Position numbers and translations under genes: made by a program. The notes under the pieces are model-generated. The model was given only the letters and a program-made list of their open reading frames with translations. It was not told the origin of the DNA and searched no databases. Shown in pieces: positions 7,992 through 16,887 of a stretch of 64,000 nucleotides of DNA. The stretch lies in assembly GCF_000378765.1 (NCBI RefSeq), contig NZ_KB905345.1:1-64000 (forward strand), read 5' to 3'. Within the stretch, counting starts at the first letter, position 1; each line of letters starts with the position of its first letter. The stretch comes from Psychroflexus tropicus DSM 15496. GTDB taxonomy: Bacteria; Bacteroidota; Bacteroidia; Flavobacteriales; Flavobacteriaceae.

Positions 7992-9128
7992 CTAATAATT
8001 GACGTAATCAACTATTTCTAAGCCATAACCTATCATACCCACTCGTTTCTTTTGTTGTGTGTTGGACATCAACTTAATTTTATGGACGCCTATGTCGTGC
8101 AAAATTTGTGCACCTATACCAAAATCCTTTTCATCCATAACTACGCGTGGAGCTTTAGCAATATCATTGTCTTTCTGATTTTGTTTCAGCTCCTTAAGTC
8201 TGGAGATAAGGTTAAGCCCTTGCACATCCTGATTGATAAATACTATAGCTCCTTTTCCTTCAGAGTTTAATTGTTTGAACATATTATCCAGCTTCTGATC
8301 AGCATTCGAGGTAAGCGTTCCCAAAATATCATTATTGACTAAAGTTGAATTCATTCTTACTAAAACAGGTTCATCTGTTTTCCAGGAGCCTTTAGTCAGC
8401 GCCAGATGAACACGATCGTTAGTGGTTTGATGGTAGGCTCTTAATCTATATTGACCAAATTTGGTTTGCAGTTCAAAATCTTCTGACTTTTCGATTAGGG
8501 AATCATGCTGCATTCTATAAGCCACTAAATCTTCTATTGAAACCAATTTAAGATCATGCTCTTTTGCAACTTTGACCAATTCTGGAAGTCTAGCCATGGT
8601 TCCATCTTCATTCATGATTTCACAAATGACGCCAGCAGGTTTCAAACCTGCCAATCTTGCAAAATCAATAGAAGCTTCGGTATGACCTGTACGTCTTAGG
8701 ACACCTCCTTCCTTAGCGATTAGTGGGAAAATATGTCCAGGTCTATTCAGATCATGTGGTTTTGTATTCTCATCACAGAGTGCTTGAATTGTTTTAGCTC
8801 TGTCTGCAGCAGAAATTCCTGTAGTTACCCCTTTTCCTCTTAAATCGATAGAAACTGTAAAGGCGGTTTCCATAGGATCTGTATTATTACCTACCATGGA
8901 AGTCAGGTTTAACTCTTTACATCTGCCTTCTGTAAGAGGAGAGCAAATTAAGCCCCTTCCATGTTTTGCCATGAAATTTATCATCTCTGGCGTGACTTTC
9001 TCTGCAGCAGCAAGAAAATCACCTTCGTTTTCTCTATCTTCATCGTCAACAACGATAATTACTTTTCCAGCCCTTACATCGTCAATTGCTTCCTGAATCG
9101 AATCCAATTTAATCTTTCCTTCTGTCAT
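7992..9128 (-). CDS. ribBA: 3,4-dihydroxy-2-butanone-4-phosphate synthase with degenerate GTP cyclohydrolase II domain (RibBA)
   Basis: This 378-aa protein makes the four-carbon riboflavin precursor from ribulose-5-phosphate. The N-terminal domain (about 1-205) is intact, with the acidic metal site [11 protein letters not shown] and RPGHIFPL. The C-terminal domain (about 206-378) has the GTP cyclohydrolase II fold, including [20 protein letters not shown], but the zinc site is gone: where active enzymes read HSECLTGDVFGSLRCDCG, this one reads [18 protein letters not shown], so all three cysteines are lost. RibA activity is therefore unlikely and a separate ribA should exist elsewhere. Its start codon overlaps the LptF/G stop by 1 nt. 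Confidence 0.95.
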   Translation of the reverse strand: MTEGKIKLDSIQEAIDDVRAGKVIIVVDDEDRENEGDFLAAAEKVTPEMINFMAKHGRGLICSPLTEGRCKELNLTSMVGNNTDPMETAFTVSIDLRGKGVTTGISAADRAKTIQALCDENTKPHDLNRPGHIFPLIAKEGGVLRRTGHTEASIDFARLAGLKPAGVICEIMNEDGTMARLPELVKVAKEHDLKLVSIEDLVAYRMQHDSLIEKSEDFELQTKFGQYRLRAYHQTTNDRVHLALTKGSWKTDEPVLVRMNSTLVNNDILGTLTSNADQKLDNMFKQLNSEGKGAIVFINQDVQGLNLISRLKELKQNQKDNDIAKAPRVVMDEKDFGIGAQILHDIGVHKIKLMSNTQQKKRVGMIGYGLEIVDYVNY

Positions 9129-10681
9129 TACTTTTTATTTCTGATATTAAAAACGTTCGCTTTAATGTTTTTTATGAGTTTATCTATGGGCACAGCTATG
9201 AAATCTAAATTAACAAAGCCCTGATCTGTGGTTGCCCTATAAGTTAGATATATACTTAATGGGAAAAGTATGATGGTTGATAACCAGGAGCCCAAAAATG
9301 GGGATAAACCACCCCCTTCTGCTGTATTAGAAGCAAATAATCCTATAAAGTGATAAGTTAAGAAAATTAAAATAGCTATAACCATTGGTAATCCTAAACC
9401 TCCCTTTCTGATAATAGCTCCTAATGGGGCTCCAACAAAAAATAGAATTATACATGCAAAAGGCAATGCATATTTACTATGCATCGACATTTCAATTTTA
9501 TTTAGTAGGATTCTTTTTTGCTTGAATTGATTTTTCTTCGAGCTGATTTGCGGCATTATGCTATTCACCGAATTAGTAGCTACATTGAAAAGTTGTGTTC
9601 GTTGTCTAAAAGGATACTCCCAAAACAAGCTGTCTATCGATTGTGTGGCGTACAAATCGTAGGGCTCGTTCTCATCGGTTTTAGAAATGGTATCCTCCTC
9701 ACTCAATCGCTGAGTAATACTTTTTTTAAGTTGACGGGGACTATCCTTCTGTACCTTAGATTTATTTAAATTTAAAGATCTCTGAAGGCCACTTCTCTGC
9801 TTTATTAGTCTATCGTAACTATCCACTCCTTTGTTATAATTATTTGAAAACGAATCTAATTGAATTCTGAGTTCGCTTGTATTCAACATCTTATAAGGGT
9901 GTTTTAAACTTTCATCTTCTAAGTCTACGTTATTAAAAGAAGAAAGATCCATATTAAGAACATATTTTTGAAATGCCGATTTTACAAAAGGAGCTTTCAG
10001 TTTTTCCTGATAAGTTTTAGTGGGAACTTCATCATAATAATTCCCGTCAAATAGAGTAAGTGATAATACATTGGAGTTTTCTCCAGACTCAATGACTCCA
10101 CGATCTGCCTTAATAACAGTATAATTCCCTACTCTGTTTTCAGACTTTTTATGTATAATAACATCTTCCAGATCCCTACCATTTGGGCCACTCTTTTTGC
10201 TAACTTTAATATTGATACTTCCCAAATCATTAAAAGCTCCCTCTACAATAGCCATAGCAGGTTTCACCTGAGCGATATTTTTACGCATGTTTAAGACCTT
10301 TCCTTCTGCATATGGAATTACGGTATTTGCAAAATAAAAAGTAACGGCTCCGAGAATAAGAATAAAAATGATAAGACTCTTCATGGCTCGCTGAAGAGAA
10401 ATCCCAGCAGACTTCATAGCAGCAAATTCGTACTGCTCAGCAAAACTTCCAAATGTCATAATCGATGACAACAGAATGGTTAACGGAAGAACCATTGGAA
10501 TTAAATTAGGAAGTAAGAACAAAAGAAATTTAGAAATAATTTCTAAGTCAATATCCTTACCCGCAAATTCATCAATAAACCTCCAAACTGATTGGAGAAT
10601 AAAAATGAACATCAGGATAGTAAAAACAGAAAGAAATGTCTTTATGAAAGAAGATAAAATATAACGATCGAGAATTTTCAA
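9128..10681 (-). CDS. LptF/LptG-family lipopolysaccharide export permease
   Basis: This 517-aa inner-membrane protein belongs to the YjgP/YjgQ family, permeases that work with LptB to extract lipopolysaccharide from the inner membrane. It starts with the family hallmark LDRYILSSFIKTF and TM1 (about 8-30), has two further N-terminal TM segments (about 55-80 and 98-120), a long periplasmic region and three C-terminal TM segments (about 395-485). The periplasmic part includes a low-complexity charged stretch near 290-345, longer than in E. coli LptF (about 366 aa). It lies between lolA and ribBA in one transcription unit. Whether it acts as LptF or LptG cannot be told. Confidence 0.9.
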   Translation of the reverse strand: MKILDRYILSSFIKTFLSVFTILMFIFILQSVWRFIDEFAGKDIDLEIISKFLLFLLPNLIPMVLPLTILLSSIMTFGSFAEQYEFAAMKSAGISLQRAMKSLIIFILILGAVTFYFANTVIPYAEGKVLNMRKNIAQVKPAMAIVEGAFNDLGSINIKVSKKSGPNGRDLEDVIIHKKSENRVGNYTVIKADRGVIESGENSNVLSLTLFDGNYYDEVPTKTYQEKLKAPFVKSAFQKYVLNMDLSSFNNVDLEDESLKHPYKMLNTSELRIQLDSFSNNYNKGVDSYDRLIKQRSGLQRSLNLNKSKVQKDSPRQLKKSITQRLSEEDTISKTDENEPYDLYATQSIDSLFWEYPFRQRTQLFNVATNSVNSIMPQISSKKNQFKQKRILLNKIEMSMHSKYALPFACIILFFVGAPLGAIIRKGGLGLPMVIAILIFLTYHFIGLFASNTAEGGGLSPFLGSWLSTIILFPLSIYLTYRATTDQGFVNLDFIAVPIDKLIKNIKANVFNIRNKK

Positions 10682-10691
10682 TACCTGGAAA

Positions 10692-11345
10692 TTAATCTAA
10701 TTCGTTGATGTAGTAATCTGCATACTTAGACCTTTGAAATTCAAAATGAGTAGCAGATAAGGGCTCATTGGTTTTAAATTTAGTGACTCTAAATTCAATT
10801 TTAGTATCATCTGGCTGAACTTGAATCAAATTGAAAATATGTTTGGTTTGTTTATCTATTCCCAATAGTATTTGTTTCATTTCGTTATTAGAATCTATTG
10901 GAATTAATTCTACATATTGGATCTTTCTGCCCTGAACATTTTGAAGAATATCCATCTTAAAGCGGTATCCTTCTTGATAGAAAGTTAACATTTTTGAAGG
11001 AGTAATCTGTTCTGTGTCGGTCTTGTCATATTTTGAAATGGTCACTTCATCATCTTCCGGGACAATGGTATAAATTTTAGAACCATCAAAAATTTGAGTC
11101 GTTCCCATGAGATTTAAGACGTACTTTTCACCTTTAATACTCACCTCTCCCCTGGTTTCTTGCTTTATATTTTGCTCAGTATTTTCTAGAGTATAGGTGA
11201 AATCAATCACAAAATTATTATAAGATTCTACTTTGTCTAAAACCTCTTTAACTAGGGCCTTCGCTTCATTATTACTCTGAGCCATAACTCCAGAAGTCGA
11301 TATTGATAAAAGAAAAATTGCAATTATAGTTTTGATAATATTCAT
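10692..11345 (-). CDS. lolA: LolA-like outer-membrane lipoprotein carrier
   Basis: This 217-aa protein has a signal peptide (about 1-22, ending GVMAQ) and a LolA-like unclosed beta-barrel sequence, including FVIDFTYTLENTEQN and the RGEVSIKGEKYVLNL strand typical of the family. It should carry lipoproteins through the periplasm. It is 10 bp downstream of ftsK and 10 bp upstream of the LptF/G gene, grouping division, lipoprotein and LPS transport in one operon. Confidence 0.88.
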   Translation of the reverse strand: MNIIKTIIAIFLLSISTSGVMAQSNNEAKALVKEVLDKVESYNNFVIDFTYTLENTEQNIKQETRGEVSIKGEKYVLNLMGTTQIFDGSKIYTIVPEDDEVTISKYDKTDTEQITPSKMLTFYQEGYRFKMDILQNVQGRKIQYVELIPIDSNNEMKQILLGIDKQTKHIFNLIQVQPDDTKIEFRVTKFKTNEPLSATHFEFQRSKYADYYINELD

Positions 11346-11355
11346 GAGTCTAATA

Positions 11356-13779
11356 TTAAGTATTTTGTTCGTTTTTTAATAATTCTTCTAAGGCTATAAA
11401 GTCCGCTACCAGCACTTGTCTAGCTTTGCTTCCCTCAAATGGACCAACTATACCCGCAGCTTCAAGCTGATCTATAATTCTGCCAGCTCTATTATAGCCC
11501 AGCTTTAACTTTCGTTGTAACAATGAAGCAGACCCTTGCTGTGCAGTAATTATTACCTCTGCTGCTTCTCGGAAAAGCTTATCTCTTTCTTCGATATCAT
11601 TATCAACACTTATGCCAGATTCTTCACCAGAATACTCTGGCAAGAGATGAGCATCTGCATAGGCTTTTTGTGAACCAATAAAGTCGGTGATTTTTTCTAC
11701 CTCAGGCGTATCCACAAAGGCACACTGCAGTCTAATTAAATCATTACCCTGGGTAAATAACATATCTCCACGACCAATAAGCTGGTCGGCCCCTCCAGCA
11801 TCAAGAATAGTTCTGGAATCTATTTTAGATGTCACTCTAAATGCCATTCTAGCAGGGAAGTTAGCCTTAATCATACCGGTAATCACATTTACAGATGGTC
11901 GTTGAGTGGCTATGATAAGATGAATTCCAATAGCACGTGCCAACTGGGCTAAACGGGCTATAGGAGTTTCCACTTCTTTACCAGCAGTCATAATCAGATC
12001 TGCAAATTCATCGACTACCAAAACAATATAAGGAAGGAATTTGTGACCATTTTCTGGATTCAATTTTCTTGCCTTGAATTTGACATTGTATTCTTTAATG
12101 TTTCTTACCATGGCATCCTTCAAGAGGTCATAGCGATTGTCCATTTCGATACACAACGAGTTCAAGGTGTTGATTACCTTGGTGTTGTCTGTAATTATAG
12201 CTTCGTCTGTATCTGGAAGTTTAGCCAAGTAATGCCTCTCAATTTTGTTGAAAAGTGTCAGCTCCACTTTCTTAGGGTCTACCAGAACAAATTTAACCTC
12301 AGCTGGATGTTTTTGATATAGTAAAGAGGTAAGAATTACATTTAAGCCAACCGATTTACCTTGACCTGTAGCCCCTGCCATGAGCAAGTGAGGCATCTTA
12401 GCTAGATCTACAGTATAAGTTTCGTTAGATATGGTCTTTCCCATAGCTATAGGCAATTCCATTTCAGCATTTTGAAACTTATTAGAAGCAATCACAGAAC
12501 GCATCGGAACCACAGAAGGATTTTGATTGGGAACTTCTATACCAATGGTCCCTTTTCCAGGAATCGGTGCTATAATTCTAATTCCTAAAGCAGATAAAGA
12601 TAAAGCAATGTCATCCTCAAGGTTTTTGATTTTTGATATACGTATCCCAGCTTCGGGAACGATTTCATATAAGGTCACAGTGGGTCCTACTGTCGCTTTT
12701 ATTTGAGCAATTTCTATTTTATAGTTCTTAAGCGTATCTACAATCTTATTCTTATTCTGTTCCAGTTCTTTTTGATCTATTGTGATTCCTCGACCAGAAT
12801 TGTAGTCTTTAAGCAGTTCTATACTTGGAAATTGATAGTTAGCTAATTCCAAGGTTGGATCAAATTCACCAAAATCTTCTACCAGTTTCTTGCTGAGCTG
12901 ATCGGATTCTTCTTCGTCTTCAGCAGTTTCAACCTCCATGGCCACATCATCTTTATCTTCAGATTTTATTACAATTTTTTCTTTTTCTATTGGTTCAAGA
13001 TTTGATTTTTCACTAAAAGAATTCTCAATTTCGACGTCTTTTGCTTGATTAGCTTCATTTGTGGAATCCTGATAGGAGGAGCTTGCTATTTCAAGTTCCT
13101 GGTCAAAATCTGAAGTTTTAGTTGAATTTGTTTCTGTGGTTTGTTTTGACTTGAATTTAATTTCAGAAACCTCATCTTTGATGTTTTTTCCGTGGCTTGA
13201 AAATGACTTTGATAAAGCATCTGGTGTTAAATTTAATCGAGAAACCAAATAAATTATCAACATGAAAATCAGGATGAGAGCCACACCTAATTTTCCTATG
13301 TAATCTTGTAAATAATCATTCAATTCGTAGCCTACTGCACCACCCAAAATCGGATTTGATTCTGCAAAAAAACCAAATAACAATGAAAATCCTAAGATGA
13401 GATAAGCGCCCCAAAACCAGAGAGACCTCAATTTAAAAAGCTTTAGGTTTAGGAACAGATAAACTCCGGTTACGAAAATCATTACTGGCAAACTTATTAC
13501 AGAGATACCAAAACCCTTATAGATCAAACTGTGACTTATATAAGCACCAAACTTGCTCAGCCAATTATTGGCAGAACGACTGCGATCTAATACATCTCCC
13601 ATTAAGGATTGATCTGCTTGCCAATTGAAAAAATAAGAAATGAAAGAAATAATAAGACCTATAGAAAATAGAATGAGGAAACTACCAAAAATAATTTTGG
13701 TACGTTTTGAAGCCTTCAGGTTTAAGCTTTTTTTGGGTTGCTTGGTTTTTGCTGCTTTACGCCTTGTTTGTTTAGCCAT
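11356..13779 (-). CDS. ftsK: DNA translocase FtsK
   Basis: About 807 aa from the ATG at 13779 (an in-frame TTG at 13791 would add four residues; MAKQTRRK fits better). It pumps the chromosome terminus across the division septum and activates XerCD. Four TM segments lie in the first ~190 residues, then an acidic linker (about 190-300), then the RecA-like motor with Walker A GATGQGKS (near 466) and Walker B VLVVDEFADLI. A C-terminal winged-helix gamma domain (about 745-800, LLQRKLKLGYNRAGRIIDQLE) reads polarity sites. The length is typical of Bacteroidota FtsK, shorter than in E. coli. Confidence 0.95.
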   Translation of the reverse strand: MAKQTRRKAAKTKQPKKSLNLKASKRTKIIFGSFLILFSIGLIISFISYFFNWQADQSLMGDVLDRSRSANNWLSKFGAYISHSLIYKGFGISVISLPVMIFVTGVYLFLNLKLFKLRSLWFWGAYLILGFSLLFGFFAESNPILGGAVGYELNDYLQDYIGKLGVALILIFMLIIYLVSRLNLTPDALSKSFSSHGKNIKDEVSEIKFKSKQTTETNSTKTSDFDQELEIASSSYQDSTNEANQAKDVEIENSFSEKSNLEPIEKEKIVIKSEDKDDVAMEVETAEDEEESDQLSKKLVEDFGEFDPTLELANYQFPSIELLKDYNSGRGITIDQKELEQNKNKIVDTLKNYKIEIAQIKATVGPTVTLYEIVPEAGIRISKIKNLEDDIALSLSALGIRIIAPIPGKGTIGIEVPNQNPSVVPMRSVIASNKFQNAEMELPIAMGKTISNETYTVDLAKMPHLLMAGATGQGKSVGLNVILTSLLYQKHPAEVKFVLVDPKKVELTLFNKIERHYLAKLPDTDEAIITDNTKVINTLNSLCIEMDNRYDLLKDAMVRNIKEYNVKFKARKLNPENGHKFLPYIVLVVDEFADLIMTAGKEVETPIARLAQLARAIGIHLIIATQRPSVNVITGMIKANFPARMAFRVTSKIDSRTILDAGGADQLIGRGDMLFTQGNDLIRLQCAFVDTPEVEKITDFIGSQKAYADAHLLPEYSGEESGISVDNDIEERDKLFREAAEVIITAQQGSASLLQRKLKLGYNRAGRIIDQLEAAGIVGPFEGSKARQVLVADFIALEELLKNEQNT

Positions 13780-13830
13780 ATAGATTTTCAACTACTAAGC
13801 AAAAATACAAATATTAACCGCTTAAACTAA

Positions 13831-14205
13831 TCAAATTAAGGTGAGGAAATATGGAATATAAATAATTAAAGCTATGACAATTGCAAAAATACCTGAAATC
13901 AAGACTGAGCCTGCTGCAATATCTTTTACTTTACCTATCACTTTATTATGTTCTGGTTGCACGTAATCTGAAAGTAACTCAATCGAAGAATTCAAACCTT
14001 CCAGACCTAAAACTAGAGTCGTCATGATTAACTGTATACACCATTCTAGACTAGTAATATTAAAATATAACCCAGCAATGATAAATAAACCAGAAAATAA
14101 AAGCTGAAACTTGAAACTATCTTCATTAAGAATTAAATACCTTAATCCTTTCCATGCATAAAGAAGAGACTTCAATCTTTCTGTTATGGTCTTAATTTTA
14201 AACAT
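13831..14205 (-). CDS. dgkA: diacylglycerol/undecaprenol kinase family protein
   Basis: This 124-aa membrane protein has the DgkA signature EGLNSSIELLSDYVQP followed by GKVKDIAAGSVLI, and three TM segments (about 30-46, 52-72 and 98-120). The family phosphorylates diacylglycerol or, in many bacteria, undecaprenol; which applies here is not clear. It lies 51 bp upstream of ftsK on the same strand, and a terminator separates it from the upstream DUF6952 gene. Confidence 0.88.
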   Translation of the reverse strand: MFKIKTITERLKSLLYAWKGLRYLILNEDSFKFQLLFSGLFIIAGLYFNITSLEWCIQLIMTTLVLGLEGLNSSIELLSDYVQPEHNKVIGKVKDIAAGSVLISGIFAIVIALIIYIPYFLTLI

Positions 14206-14235
14206 TAAAAACTAAATTACAATTAAATAAAGTCA

Positions 14236-14270
14236 CAAAAAAAGGGAAATCATGTTTATGATTTCCCTTT
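14236..14270 (-). terminator. rho-independent terminator after the peroxiredoxin-thioredoxin operon
   Basis: A perfect 13-bp stem (AAAGGGAAATCAT at 14241-14253 with ATGATTTCCCTTT at 14258-14270) and a 4-nt loop. On the minus strand it is followed by a run of seven T. It lies 21 bp past the stop of the 83-aa gene. Confidence 0.92.
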
Positions 14271-14291
14271 AAAGTTTGATTACTATTCAAC

Positions 14292-14543
14292 TTAATTTCT
14301 ATCGATAGAACCTAAGACACGTTGTGCAAAAGCGTTGGCAGCATCTTTTTCTGACATACCTTCTTTTACCATTTTATCCATTTCTATAGCTCCAGCGATA
14401 TTAGTTATAATTTCACCAACGATGTCCATTTCTTCTTCTTTTACAGAACGATGTTCAGTAAAAGATTCTAAAACTTCGATAGTATGTTCAAGTTTTTGAA
14501 CATCATTATTCTTTTGAAAATGTTTAATTACTGGTAACTTCAT
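14292..14543 (-). CDS. DUF6952-type small conserved protein
   Basis: This 83-aa protein, probably helical and cytosolic, begins MKLPVIKHF. It looks like the small conserved Bacteroidota family I recall as DUF6952, found beside thioredoxin and peroxiredoxin genes. It overlaps the 3' end of the thioredoxin gene by 20 bp, so the two are probably translationally coupled. There are no cysteines or known catalytic motifs. Function unknown; context suggests peroxide defence. Confidence 0.7.
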   Translation of the reverse strand: MKLPVIKHFQKNNDVQKLEHTIEVLESFTEHRSVKEEEMDIVGEIITNIAGAIEMDKMVKEGMSEKDAANAFAQRVLGSIDRN

Positions 14544-14838
14544 TGACTAACTCTTTTAAAGATTCAAACTTATTCGTTTGAACTTGATTCTTAAATTCTC
14601 CATTTTTAAAAGTTGCAAATGTTGGTAAGTTATCCACATTGGCTAATTTTCTAGATTCAGGAAATTTTTCTGCATCTACCATTATAAATGGAATATCTTC
14701 ATTTTCACCTGCAAGCTTTTTAAATTTAGGTTTCATCAATCTACAATTCCCGCACCAAGTTGCAGAAAATTGTACTACAACGGTGTCGTTATTTTCAACT
14801 GATTCTGCTAAATTATCTTGCTCTAATTCTTTAAACAT
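14524..14838 (-). CDS. thioredoxin-family protein (CGNC active site)
   Basis: This 104-aa single-domain thioredoxin has the active site WCGNC (C29, C32) in place of the canonical WCGPC. The cis-proline segment is DNLPTFATF. No signal peptide, so cytosolic. It is placed 37 bp after the peroxiredoxin stop and probably reduces that enzyme. The proline-to-asparagine change between the cysteines would be expected to shift its redox potential. Confidence 0.9.
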   Translation of the reverse strand: MFKELEQDNLAESVENNDTVVVQFSATWCGNCRLMKPKFKKLAGENEDIPFIMVDAEKFPESRKLANVDNLPTFATFKNGEFKNQVQTNKFESLKELVNEVTSN

Positions 14839-14857
14839 AATTTTAATTTTATGACTA

Positions 14858-14874
14858 ATTCAGTTAAACTGAAT
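14858..14874. repeat. 17-bp perfect palindrome between peroxiredoxin and thioredoxin genes
   Basis: ATTCAGTTAAACTGAAT is a perfect palindrome around a single central base. It lies directly after the peroxiredoxin stop and 19 bp before the thioredoxin ATG. No T-run follows on the minus strand, so it is not a standard terminator. It may be an operator or an intercistronic hairpin. Confidence 0.5.
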
Positions 14875-14875
14875 A

Positions 14876-15514
14876 TTAATTATTTGATAAGTATGATGCT
14901 ACACCTTCTCTGTCGGCTTTCATACTTTCTTTACCCTCTTCCCAGTTGGCAGGACAAACTTCACCATGCTTTTGTACGTGAGTATATGCATCTATCATTC
15001 TGATAAATTCATTTACATTTCTACCAAGTGGCATGTGGTTGATACTTTCCTGAAATACCGTTCCTTCCTCATCAATTAAATAAGTAGCTCTGTACGTTAC
15101 GTTGTCACCATCTACGGTTAAATGACCTTCTTCATCATCAAAACGTTCATTGGTGATATCTAAAATTCCTAATCTGCTACTTAAGTTTCTGTTGGAATCT
15201 GCTAGAATTGGGTAGGTTACACCTTCAATTCCTCCGTTATCTTTTGAAGTATTTAACCACGCAAAATGAACCTCTGCAGTGTCACATGATGCTCCGATTA
15301 CAATTGTATTTCTTTTTTCAAATTCTGGTAGAGCTTCTTGAAACGCATGTAATTCTGTAGGGCATACATATGTGAAATCTTTTGGATACCAAAACAAGAT
15401 TACTTTTTTATTTTCTTTTTTAGCTTTATCTAAAATATTAACTTGAAAAGTATCACCCATTTCGTCCATGGCGTTCACTTTTAAATCTGGAAATTTTTTA
15501 CCTACAATTGACAT
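14876..15514 (-). CDS. peroxiredoxin (AhpC-like, 2-Cys)
   Basis: This 212-aa typical 2-Cys peroxiredoxin detoxifies hydrogen peroxide and organic peroxides. The peroxidatic cysteine is C51 in FTYVCPTE and the resolving cysteine is C187 in GEVCPANW. It is the first gene of a set with a thioredoxin, its likely reductant. A possible -7 box TATTTTTG is on the minus strand at 15553-15546, but no clear -33 box accompanies it. Confidence 0.94.
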   Translation of the reverse strand: MSIVGKKFPDLKVNAMDEMGDTFQVNILDKAKKENKKVILFWYPKDFTYVCPTELHAFQEALPEFEKRNTIVIGASCDTAEVHFAWLNTSKDNGGIEGVTYPILADSNRNLSSRLGILDITNERFDDEEGHLTVDGDNVTYRATYLIDEEGTVFQESINHMPLGRNVNEFIRMIDAYTHVQKHGEVCPANWEEGKESMKADREGVASYLSNN

Positions 15515-15635
15515 ATCTATAATTTTTAGTTGATTAAATATGTCACAAAAATATAATCAATACTAGATAAAAATAGCTAATTGTTAACGTCTCTTCTTAT
15601 ATACTCATAAGCTAAACTTATGATATGTCGTCAAA

Positions 15636-16778
15636 CTATAGGCTAGCTGCAAAAGCCATTCGAAGATCTCTTTTTAAATCACCAGTATCTTCAATACCAA
15701 CTGAGAATCTAACCAAATTAGAATTGATTCCCTGAGCTTTTCTTTCTTCAGGCGTAAGAAGGGAATGGGAAGTCTTTTCTGGAGAGAGCACTGTGCTTTC
15801 TACCCCTCCTAAGCTCAATACATTTTTTATAAGCTTTAAGCCATTAAAGAATTTTGAAATATCACATTTCTCATTCAAATCAAAAGACAACATACCTCCA
15901 AACCCTTTCATCTGCGATTTCGCAAGTTCATGTTGTGGATGGGAGACCAGTCCAGGATAATAGACATGGTCAACATATTCTGATTGTTGGAGATATTCTG
16001 CTAAATCAAGAGCATTAGCAGACTGAGCTTTCACACGAAGATTGAGAGTTTTCATACTTCGCTCTAGTAGCCACACCGTCTGGTCTGCTAAACTACCTCC
16101 AAAATTTTTAGCTTTCGAAAACACTTTTTTCATAATACTATGAGAGGATGCTACCGCACCTGCAGTTATGTCACTATGCCCACCTAGATATTTGGTAGCA
16201 CTGTGAATAACAATATCTACTCCGTGATCTATAAGAGTTTGGTTAATAGGACTAGCAAACGTATTATCTGCCATAGTTAGCACGTCATGTTCTTTAGCAA
16301 ATTCAGTAACGAGCTTTACATCCGTGATTTCTAATAAAGGATTGGATGGTGTTTCGATATAGATAAGCTGAGTTTCTGGACGAAGCGTTGACTTTAATTC
16401 AGACCAATTATTGACGTCAATGAAGTCAAAAGAAATTCCGTACTGCCTACACTCTTCTATAATAAAATTTCGAGTCCCTCCGTAAATTTGATTTTGAAGA
16501 ATTACGTGATCACCAGACTTTAAAATACTGAGCATAGCGGTAGTGATAGCGGCCATACCACTCCCAAATATTAAAGCCGCCTCTGCATGTTCTAACTCAG
16601 CGATTTTTTTTGATAAATTGAGCTGATTTGGACTATTAAAGTACCTTGGGTAAATAGAAGTTTCTAAACCATCGTAAGCATAAGCAGTTGATAAATACAT
16701 TGGAGAGACTGCTCCTTTGTAAAGTTTATCTTCAACCTCGCCAGTGTGTACACATATTGTATTTAGTCCTTTTTGCAT
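15636..16778 (-). CDS. PLP-dependent trans-sulfuration enzyme (cystathionine gamma-synthase/lyase family)
   Basis: This 380-aa member of the Cys/Met metabolism PLP family has the PLP lysine K196 in HSATKYLGGHSDITAG. Other conserved blocks are FGSGMAAITTAM, YIETPSNPLLEITDV and LGGVESTVLSPEKTSH near the C-terminus. The family includes cystathionine gamma-synthase, cystathionine beta/gamma-lyase, O-acetylhomoserine sulfhydrylase and methionine gamma-lyase, and sequence alone does not decide among them. It is monocistronic and divergent from the arginase-like gene. Confidence 0.9.
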   Translation of the reverse strand: MQKGLNTICVHTGEVEDKLYKGAVSPMYLSTAYAYDGLETSIYPRYFNSPNQLNLSKKIAELEHAEAALIFGSGMAAITTAMLSILKSGDHVILQNQIYGGTRNFIIEECRQYGISFDFIDVNNWSELKSTLRPETQLIYIETPSNPLLEITDVKLVTEFAKEHDVLTMADNTFASPINQTLIDHGVDIVIHSATKYLGGHSDITAGAVASSHSIMKKVFSKAKNFGGSLADQTVWLLERSMKTLNLRVKAQSANALDLAEYLQQSEYVDHVYYPGLVSHPQHELAKSQMKGFGGMLSFDLNEKCDISKFFNGLKLIKNVLSLGGVESTVLSPEKTSHSLLTPEERKAQGINSNLVRFSVGIEDTGDLKRDLRMAFAASL

Positions 16779-16887
16779 CAGTTCAATTTTTTCTCAAATT
16801 TAAATCATTAGACACAACTAAGGGTTTATTAAAGGCAAATTTTAGAATGATAGAAAAAATCTCTAATTTTCAGAAACAAATTAAGTC

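Noticed and set aside
13780-13791. TTG start adding four residues to FtsK.
   Set aside because: MAKQTRRK from the ATG at 13779 is the natural start of the protein.
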